A program made the translations under genes and the position numbers. From Euryarchaeota archaeon UBA495 (GTDB lineage: Archaea > Thermoplasmatota > Poseidoniia > Poseidoniales > Poseidoniaceae): a stretch of 11,303 nucleotides of DNA. Position 1 is the stretch's first letter. Each line of letters starts with the position of its first letter. The DNA is taken from contig DALQ01000097.1 in the NCBI GenBank assembly GCA_002496845.1, forward strand, positions 1 to 11,303. The letters are read 5' to 3'. This document shows positions 5,909 to 11,303 of this stretch, piece by piece. Under the pieces are notes generated by a model, which had not been told where the DNA came from, ran no database searches, and saw nothing but the letters and a program-made list of their open reading frames with translations.

Positions 5909-6328
5909 TCAGACAAGCGGTCGGCCTTCGGCGTCTGGCAGGCTTCCCGTCGCCATCATGATGAGTTCGATGAGGGCCCAGATACCACTGATGATTCCAC
6001 CAAGGCCGAAGGTCAGGACCGTGATGAGGAGCTGTGCCACGGCGCGGCCGGTGTACCCGAGGTAGAAATTGTGAGCGCCAAAGGCACCGAGGAAGAGGGC
6101 CAGAATCACGCCGATCAACAACTGCTTGGGCGGGCTTTGAGCCATCATCATCTGGCCTTGGCCCATCATCATGGGTTGGCCATGAGCCATGCCTGCCTGT
6201 TGTGTGACGGGGATGGCAACGGGCTGACCGGTGACCATGACTTGTTGTCCAGGTTGAACGGCTTGGGCGTGCTGTTGTGCTGCGGCTTGTTGAGCGGGGT
6301 CCCATGGGGCGGCTCCGTTGGGTTGCAT
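5909..6328 (-). CDS. TM2 domain membrane protein, long paralog
   Basis: This 139-residue protein has a TM2 domain at its C-terminus (about 68-126) with the signature FLGAFGAHNFYLGYTG (79-94), and ends DAEGRPLV like its paralog. The first 65 residues are low-complexity, rich in Gln, Ala, Met, Gly and Pro, including a GQPMMMGQGQMMM stretch (50-62). Such tails on TM2 proteins probably extend into the cytoplasm and are likely disordered; what they bind is unknown. The gene is transcribed away from the protease gene, with 93 bp between the two starts and no convincing TATA box or ribosome site in that gap. The ATG at 6328 is the farthest one that keeps the low-complexity tail; a start at Met31 or later is possible. 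Confidence 0.8.
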   Translation of the reverse strand: MQPNGAAPWDPAQQAAAQQHAQAVQPGQQVMVTGQPVAIPVTQQAGMAHGQPMMMGQGQMMMAQSPPKQLLIGVILALFLGAFGAHNFYLGYTGRAVAQLLITVLTFGLGGIISGIWALIELIMMATGSLPDAEGRPLV

Positions 6329-6421
6329 GGCGTGTCGAGTTCATGCCGTCACATCAAGGTGCCCCTTGACGGCCTTCGGCGGATACGTCATCTTCATGCA
6401 GGTCACCCATGTCTTCGGCGC

Positions 6422-8542
6422 ATGGCTGCTCCCCGCCTCTTGGCCGTGGCCCTCGTCGCGTTGCTTTTGGTGCCGCTGGCGGGGTGCTTTGCTCCCGTGG
6501 AAGGCGTGCGGCTCGAGGGCAGTCCTGGTCAATTCATTCTGGAGGGCCAGACGCAGGTCATCCCCACGATGACGCCGGGTCCACTGATGGACCAGGCAAG
6601 CCCATGGTGGGAGCGAACCACGCTTGATCTTGACCAGAACGGAATCCATGATGCCCTTGACGGGGCGCTTGGTCCGGTGTGGGTTGGTCTGTCCTACGGC
6701 GTGCCGTTGAACGATGGACACGTGGCGGCGGTCGAGGCGCTCGGGCTTCAGGTCAGCCTTCGCGTGCCGGCCGTGGATGCTCTCCTGTTGGGCGAGGTCG
6801 ACGCCTCAGTCCTCCCGGCACTCCGGTCCCTCGACGATGTCGTGATGGTTGAATCGTACGGAGAATTGGTGTTTTGGGGCGATGTGCAAACTCCTGCGGT
6901 CAAAGCCAGCTCGTCCTCGGTGTACCCTGATGGTGCTTGGGACCTCGGCGTCAGCGGCGAAGGCATCGTCATCGCCATGGTCGACACCGGCGTCGACAAC
7001 GAACACCCTGGATTGAACGAGAAGTTCGTGGCCGGCTACGATGCCGTCTGCTTCCTGCACAGCATGGTTCACCAGTGCGTCGCGGCTGGGGGCAGGGCGG
7101 AAGACGGTTCGTTTGACCCCGACGATGGGCACCAGCACGGTACGGCCTGCATGGGCATGGCCGCGGCCACCGGCAAGATGGCCGACGGCTCCGATTCGAA
7201 CTTCACCGGGTCCGCCCCGGACGCAGCCCTTGTGGACGTGCGCATCGGAACCGACGTCGGCGCTGGACCTTTCGAGAATTACTTGATTCCCCAAGAGTTC
7301 TACGAGTCCGCCATGAACGGTTTGCAATGGATCATCGATCACAAGGACGATGCGTGGGCAGGCGCCGACGAATCAGAACACGGCATCGACATCATCTCGC
7401 TGTCGTGGGGCATCACCAGCCACGAGGACGGTGGGTCCGATGGCGAGGACATGCACAGCCGAATTCTCAACGAAGCCATGGAAGCGGGCATCGTCGTCAG
7501 CGTCGCCGCTGGAAACGATGGACCTGACAACGATGGGCTGTCTGGCATGGGTTCCTCGTCGTTGTCGATCACGGTTGGAGCAACCGACGACAAGGACACC
7601 ATCGACCGAGAGGACGACACCATCGCGGGTTACTCGTCGCGTGGCCCTCGGCGTGACAACGGCGACAACAACCCGCTGAACGAACTCAAACCGGAGGTCA
7701 CGGCCCCCGGTACCAACATCGTGCAAGCCGAAGGATGCGTGACCAGCGCAGGCTGCCACAACGATGTGCCCGGTCAGGATGCAGCCGACAACGGCTACAC
7801 CAACCGTGGCTCTGGGACCTCCTACGCGACCCCGTCCGTTTCGGGCATCATCGCGCTGATGATGGAAGCGAATCCGGACCTCTCACCGATGGAAATCAAG
7901 GAGATCCTGAAGTTCACCGCTGAACGTCGCGGGGAACCGTCCGCCCCGGACGTTGATCCGTACTGGAACCGTGACTTTGGTTGGGGCATGGTCGACGCAC
8001 GTGCGGCCGTGGAGATGTCCATGCTCTTGGCCGAACAAGGCACGACGGGAGGCATTGACGTCAGCGCTCAAGTCCACGTGGACAACCTCACCGAGTCCTC
8101 CGACATGATCACGCTCACGGGACAGGCTTGGGCCCAAGGTGCACCTTTGCTCGCCGTGGAATACCGTGTTGACGGCGGCGAATGGCGCTCAGTCACCTTC
8201 GACATCGAACTGGCCATGCTTGCTTCTTTGGAGCGGATGACGTGGACCGTGGCCTTGGATCCTGCAGCCTTTGGCGAGGGTCTACACAACCTCGAAATCC
8301 GGGCCATCACCGGCGATGGCGTGTCCCTCAGCAGTTTCACCACGTTCACCGGCTCGGACGCCAGCGAAAGCATGGGCGGAAGCGCCTCAATCACGGCCAT
8401 CGTTGTGGTCCTTGTTGCCTTGGCGTTGACCGTGGCCGTGCTCGTGCAAAGCCGAACTGAGGCTCCCGTTCGCCTGACCGAAGGGGATGACCCGAAATCC
8501 AACACGCCCCCTCCTTCCCTCGAAGGGGACGGCTCGGCCTGA
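6422..8542 (+). CDS. Secreted subtilisin-family serine protease (S8), lipidated and membrane-anchored
   Basis: This 706-residue exported protease cleaves peptide bonds outside the cell. Residues 1-21 form a signal peptide ending in a lipobox (LAGC, Cys22), predicting a lipid-anchored N-terminus. Residues about 84-165 look like an inhibitor-type prodomain. The catalytic set is intact: Asp188 (MVDTG), His239 (HGT), oxyanion Asn365 (AAGN) and Ser467 (GTSYATPS). A C-terminal beta-rich, Ig-like module (about 555-645, with VEYRVDGGEW) precedes a hydrophobic segment at about 656-676 and a polar 30-residue tail, so the protein may be anchored at both ends. A DxDxNGxxDxxD calcium loop, as in EF-hand or dockerin motifs, lies at 69-80. 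The frame is open upstream to 6071, but the ATG at 6422 directly begins the signal peptide and is the right start. Likely roles are degrading extracellular protein for nutrition or processing surface proteins. Confidence 0.9.
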   Translation: MAAPRLLAVALVALLLVPLAGCFAPVEGVRLEGSPGQFILEGQTQVIPTMTPGPLMDQASPWWERTTLDLDQNGIHDALDGALGPVWVGLSYGVPLNDGHVAAVEALGLQVSLRVPAVDALLLGEVDASVLPALRSLDDVVMVESYGELVFWGDVQTPAVKASSSSVYPDGAWDLGVSGEGIVIAMVDTGVDNEHPGLNEKFVAGYDAVCFLHSMVHQCVAAGGRAEDGSFDPDDGHQHGTACMGMAAATGKMADGSDSNFTGSAPDAALVDVRIGTDVGAGPFENYLIPQEFYESAMNGLQWIIDHKDDAWAGADESEHGIDIISLSWGITSHEDGGSDGEDMHSRILNEAMEAGIVVSVAAGNDGPDNDGLSGMGSSSLSITVGATDDKDTIDREDDTIAGYSSRGPRRDNGDNNPLNELKPEVTAPGTNIVQAEGCVTSAGCHNDVPGQDAADNGYTNRGSGTSYATPSVSGIIALMMEANPDLSPMEIKEILKFTAERRGEPSAPDVDPYWNRDFGWGMVDARAAVEMSMLLAEQGTTGGIDVSAQVHVDNLTESSDMITLTGQAWAQGAPLLAVEYRVDGGEWRSVTFDIELAMLASLERMTWTVALDPAAFGEGLHNLEIRAITGDGVSLSSFTTFTGSDASESMGGSASITAIVVVLVALALTVAVLVQSRTEAPVRLTEGDDPKSNTPPPSLEGDGSA

Positions 8543-8575
8543 GCGCCACGCCCCCACGTGTTGAAAAGCGGTAAC

Positions 8576-8585
8576 GGAGTGGAAG
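8576..8585 (+). promoter_or_regulatory. Ribosome-binding region for the aminotransferase
   Basis: GGAGTGGAAG lies 4-13 nt before the ATG at 8590. Its purine-rich GGAG core supports this start. No clear TATA box is seen in the 47-bp gap after the protease gene, so read-through from the protease transcript is possible. Confidence 0.4.
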
Positions 8586-8589
8586 AAGC

Positions 8590-9735
8590 ATGCGCACCTA
8601 TGCCGCACGTGCACGGGCCATCCAGCCCACTGGCGTGCGCAAGATGTTCGATCTGGCCGGAGAGGACACCATCTCTTTCGGGTTGGGAGAGCCTGATTTT
8701 CAGCCTCCTCCCGTGGCCATCGAAGCCTTCCACCAGGCCATGCTTGACGGTCGCAACAAGTACACCACGACCGCCGGTCTACCGGCCTTGCGTGATGCCA
8801 TCGCCAAGGGTTGGGACGCCTATGCGCCGGGCATGAACGCCGACAACGTGTGCATCACGATGTCCGGCACCAACGCGCTGATGAACCTCTTTCTGACCCT
8901 GATCGATCCCGGAAAGAAGGTCCTCCTCCCAGAGCCTTACTTCCCGCTGTACGGTCCAGACGCCACCTTGGTCGGCGGCAGCCCGACCTACTACCCTTGC
9001 CGCTTTGAGCACGAATTTGTGCCGCAGGTGGAGGACCTTGAGGCCCTCATGGACGAGGACACGGTGGCCATCCTCTACAACTTCCCCTCCAACCCCACGG
9101 GCGGGACCATCAACGCCGAACAGCGGGATGCCCTCTTGGACTTCGCTCGGAAACATGACCTCTGGATCATCAGCGATGAAGTGTATGACAGGATCATTTT
9201 CGAAGGTGAACACGTCTCCTTCCTCGGGGCAGGTTACGACCGTGTTTTCGTTGTGAATTCCTTTTCGAAGACCTTCGCCATGACTGGCTGGCGCATCGGC
9301 TACGTCATCGCTGAAAACGTCGAACATATGCGTCAAGTCACGAAGATTCAGTACTACCTCACCGCGTGCCCCAACGACGCCATGCAGTACGCGGTGCTCG
9401 CCGCGATTGAGCAGGCTTCGGATTACCCTGACGTGCTGGCCAAGGAATTCCAAGCGCGATGTGAATTGATCACCGACCGTTTGAACGCCATGCCCGGCGT
9501 TCAATGCCACCGGCCGAAGGGTTCCATCTACGTCTTCCCCAAGGTGGAGGTGCCGGGATTGACCAGCGAAGAGTTGGCGATGGAGGTCCTCAAGGACGGC
9601 GTGCTCTGTTCACCTGGCACGGCCTTTGGGCCGAGCGGTGAAGGTCACTTGCGCTTTGCCTACACCATTGGCCGCGAGGACATCGGACGCGGCATGGACC
9701 TCTTCGAAGGCACCCTTCGTAGGCTTCGGGGTTGA
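8590..9735 (+). CDS. Class I/II PLP-dependent aminotransferase
   Basis: This 381-residue cytoplasmic enzyme transfers amino groups between an amino acid and a 2-oxo acid using pyridoxal phosphate, in the aspartate aminotransferase (fold type I) family. Family residues are all present: N168 in PSNPTGG, D196 and Y199 in SDEVYD, the Schiff-base lysine K227 in SFSKTFAMTGWRIGY with phosphate-binding R235, and the carboxylate-binding R355 in GHLRFAY. The length is normal for the family and the N-terminal block (FGLGEPDF, 30-37) is typical of the aspartate/aromatic/alanine group. Substrate choice cannot be read from the sequence: aspartate, aromatic amino acids or alanine are all possible. It is followed after only 6 nt by a membrane-protein gene in the same reading frame, suggesting co-transcription. 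Confidence 0.93.
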   Translation: MRTYAARARAIQPTGVRKMFDLAGEDTISFGLGEPDFQPPPVAIEAFHQAMLDGRNKYTTTAGLPALRDAIAKGWDAYAPGMNADNVCITMSGTNALMNLFLTLIDPGKKVLLPEPYFPLYGPDATLVGGSPTYYPCRFEHEFVPQVEDLEALMDEDTVAILYNFPSNPTGGTINAEQRDALLDFARKHDLWIISDEVYDRIIFEGEHVSFLGAGYDRVFVVNSFSKTFAMTGWRIGYVIAENVEHMRQVTKIQYYLTACPNDAMQYAVLAAIEQASDYPDVLAKEFQARCELITDRLNAMPGVQCHRPKGSIYVFPKVEVPGLTSEELAMEVLKDGVLCSPGTAFGPSGEGHLRFAYTIGREDIGRGMDLFEGTLRRLRG

Positions 9736-9741
9736 TGTGAC

Positions 9742-10329
9742 GTGTCGCTGTTGGGCGTCGTTGTTCGGATCACGGTTGGCGTCCTGCTGGGCCACTTCCT
9801 TCCTCGGTTGCCGATGTTGATTTTGTGCCGGACCAAGGGCTTCAACCTCCGCTTTGCACCTCATCCTGCTCCCATGCGGCTTGAGCCTCACTTGACTGCC
9901 CGTGTGTTGTTGATGCGTCGGTTGTGGTGGGGGGCGCTGCCGCTGACGATCATTCCCTTGGTGTTTGGAGCCGCGAGCCTGCGCAGTGGAGATGCTGCGT
10001 TTGGTTTCGGGCTCTGGGCCGGAGCAGGTTGGACCGCCATTCAACGATTGGTGGCCTTGACGGATGCAGAAAGCGTCCCCGTCAGCATGACCACCGCCCT
10101 TCGCCTTCAGGCCGTCATGAACGCATGTGAGGACGAAGCTGCGTGCTGTGCTCACCCTGAGCCCGTGTGGGAAGTCCTCTCCGTGCGCTGTGCCGCGTGC
10201 CGGACGGAACTTGACCCCATGCCCCGCCCCGATTTGGGACGTCCACGCAGCGAACGATGGCCTGCGGCGTTGGTTCGGCTTTGGTTGGCCGACGGGCACG
10301 CCCTTGGCCCTTCGGAACCTCAGTCCTAG
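9742..10329 (+). CDS. Uncharacterised membrane protein with cysteine-rich tail
   Basis: I do not recognise this 195-residue protein. It has a hydrophobic N-terminal segment (about 3-28), a second at about 63-80 and a third at about 86-105, then a soluble C-terminal tail. The tail holds C129, C135, C136, H138, C150 and C153; the pair C150-x2-C153 with the upstream C135/C136/H138 group could bind zinc, in the manner of a small zinc ribbon. A disulphide arrangement is the alternative if the tail is outside the cell. The GTG start is the first possible one, because the aminotransferase TGA at 9733-9735 is in the same frame. Only 6 nt separate the two genes, so translation coupling or reinitiation is likely. 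The C-terminus beyond residue 157 is Pro/Arg-rich. Confidence 0.65.
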   Translation: MSLLGVVVRITVGVLLGHFLPRLPMLILCRTKGFNLRFAPHPAPMRLEPHLTARVLLMRRLWWGALPLTIIPLVFGAASLRSGDAAFGFGLWAGAGWTAIQRLVALTDAESVPVSMTTALRLQAVMNACEDEAACCAHPEPVWEVLSVRCAACRTELDPMPRPDLGRPRSERWPAALVRLWLADGHALGPSEPQS

Positions 10330-10399
10330 GTCCAAGGTCGGCCCCAATGACGTGTCCAAACGGACCAACCTCATAGCCTGTCCAAGACGAGACGAAGCG
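10330..10399. other. Short gap before the last gene
   Basis: This 70-bp gap shows no strong TATA box and only a weak purine stretch (GACGAGACGAAGCG) just before the ATG at 10400. The frame of the downstream gene is open through the gap, and GTG 10352 is a possible earlier start. The layout fits read-through transcription from the aminotransferase side. Confidence 0.3.
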
Positions 10400-11303
10400 A
10401 TGCAGCCACGGCGGGCTCCTCTCCTGCCACGCTTGTGGCTGAGTTTCATCCTCCTGCTGCAGGTCTTCGCGACGCCCTTTGTGGCGTTCAGCCTGACCTA
10501 TCTGTTGCAATTCCAATGGAACGACGCCCAGGCCTCCCTGCAGTTCCGCTTTGACATGATGCCGTGGATCACGGCGGCTTCGATCAGCTACGGTATGTTG
10601 GCGTTTTTGCTGGCGGCCGTGTTCGGTGGATGGCGCCCTCTGCCCGTCGTGGAACGGGGTGGGTGGGCCGCCACCCTCGGCTTTTCACGCGCACCGCGCC
10701 AAGCCGACCTCATCCGCAATGCACGCCACGATTACGCTCAATCCAGCCACGGCCGTTTGGCGCTGCTCACCCACGACCGGGTGCAACAAGGTCATCCAAT
10801 CACCGTCACGCACGGCGGATTGATCCTGCTTGCTGTTCCGTTTCAGACGGTGTTGGTGGTGCTTCCCATCGCCCTTATTGTGGCGATGCCCGAAGGGCTT
10901 GTTCACGAAGACCGACGTCTGGTCATGGCCTTCTTGTTGTACGTCTTGGCGCTGCTCTTTACCTTCCGAATTTACCACCTCTTCGCTGCGCGTTTGGTTG
11001 GCGCCGCAGCGACCATGCGTCGCTTTTTGATCACCGTCACACGTTTGTCGAACTTGGCGCCCATCTTCGTGCTCTGGTTGCTCGGACGTTTGGCCAGCAC
11101 GATTGTTCTGGCATGGTTTGGGAGCGACGTGGATTTGACGATGAACCTCGAGGAAGCCGTCTTTGGGACGCTGCTTGGGGATGCCGTGGTACCGGACAGT
11201 TCGTTTCTGGACCTGATGACCGCGCTTGCGGTGATTCCGCTTTCCGTCCACGCGACCTTGGCCTGTTTGGAAGGCGGTGGCCTGAATGTGCCCCGCTGGT
11301 TGA
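10400..11303 (+). CDS. Polytopic membrane protein, 3' end outside window
   Basis: The frame runs open from the ATG at 10400 through the last base, giving 301 codons without a stop; the final TGA of the window is out of frame. I do not recognise the family. Five to six hydrophobic segments are visible: about 11-35, 53-75, 142-165, 172-198, 213-235 and possibly 272-290. A soluble loop of about 65 residues, rich in Arg, His and Gln, lies between the second and third segments. A start at ATG 10400 places a basic MQPRR stretch immediately before the first segment, as expected for a membrane protein with a cytoplasmic N-terminus. It is 70 bp downstream of another membrane protein on the same strand, so the two may work together. 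Confidence 0.7.
   Translation, partial: MQPRRAPLLPRLWLSFILLLQVFATPFVAFSLTYLLQFQWNDAQASLQFRFDMMPWITAASISYGMLAFLLAAVFGGWRPLPVVERGGWAATLGFSRAPRQADLIRNARHDYAQSSHGRLALLTHDRVQQGHPITVTHGGLILLAVPFQTVLVVLPIALIVAMPEGLVHEDRRLVMAFLLYVLALLFTFRIYHLFAARLVGAAATMRRFLITVTRLSNLAPIFVLWLLGRLASTIVLAWFGSDVDLTMNLEEAVFGTLLGDAVVPDSSFLDLMTALAVIPLSVHATLACLEGGGLNVPRWL

Noticed and set aside
6071..6421. Upstream extension of the protease frame
   Set aside because: It is antisense to the long TM2 paralog, and the ATG at 6422 begins a textbook signal peptide with lipobox.
9610..10449. Minus-strand frame of 279 codons
   Set aside because: It is antisense to the aminotransferase end and the membrane protein; its composition (Arg, Gln, Pro, His) is typical of a shadow frame in GC-rich DNA.
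10685..11251. Minus-strand frame of 188 codons
   Set aside because: It is antisense to the polytopic membrane protein and strongly charged and Gln-rich, the expected complement of hydrophobic codons.
1..11303. CRISPR arrays, insertion sequences, integrases, rRNA
   Set aside because: No regularly spaced repeats, transposase or integrase motifs, target-site duplications or rRNA-like stretches were seen on either strand.

Overview
The window looks like a piece of a GC-rich archaeal chromosome, most likely Marine Group II / Poseidoniales (Thermoplasmatota). The signs are an eL41-like ribosomal miniprotein, an archaeo-eukaryotic primase small subunit with its hallmark motifs, a tRNA-Trp with A73 and no encoded CCA, TATA-type promoters close to start codons, a lipidated subtilisin-like protease, and TM2 proteins. 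The lineage is an inference from gene content; no search was possible.

Layout, left to right. (1) 37-2919 (+): a large superfamily 2 helicase of a type I associate with bacteria, especially Actinobacteria; its frame is open to the left edge, so its start is uncertain. (2) 2912-3670 (-): a small membrane protein ending in an eight-ligand AN1/RING-like zinc finger, meeting the helicase tail to tail with an 8-bp overlap. (3) 3815-5119 (-): a PriS-like primase that lacks the usual zinc knuckle and carries a C-terminal domain I do not recognise. (4) 5195-5391 (+): a 35-codon eL41-like gene followed 16 nt later by an intronless tRNA-Trp. (5) 5588-5845 and 5909-6328 (-): two tandem TM2 paralogs, the first with a clear TATA box 25 nt from its ATG. 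(6) 6422-8542 (+): a secreted subtilisin-family protease with a lipobox, a prodomain-like region, an intact catalytic set and a C-terminal membrane segment. (7) 8590-11303 (+): a class I aminotransferase, then two uncharacterised membrane proteins, the second running off the right edge.

Most genes here are housekeeping (replication, translation, amino-acid metabolism) or envelope functions. The most unusual parts are the orphan helicase, the membrane-anchored zinc finger, the zinc-knuckle-less primase with its extra domain, and the Trp-rich eL41-like miniprotein beside tRNA-Trp. I found no CRISPR array, insertion sequence, rRNA, integrase or recognisable multi-gene defence operon. Non-coding gaps are all under 200 bp; the largest, 5392-5587, holds only small inverted repeats.
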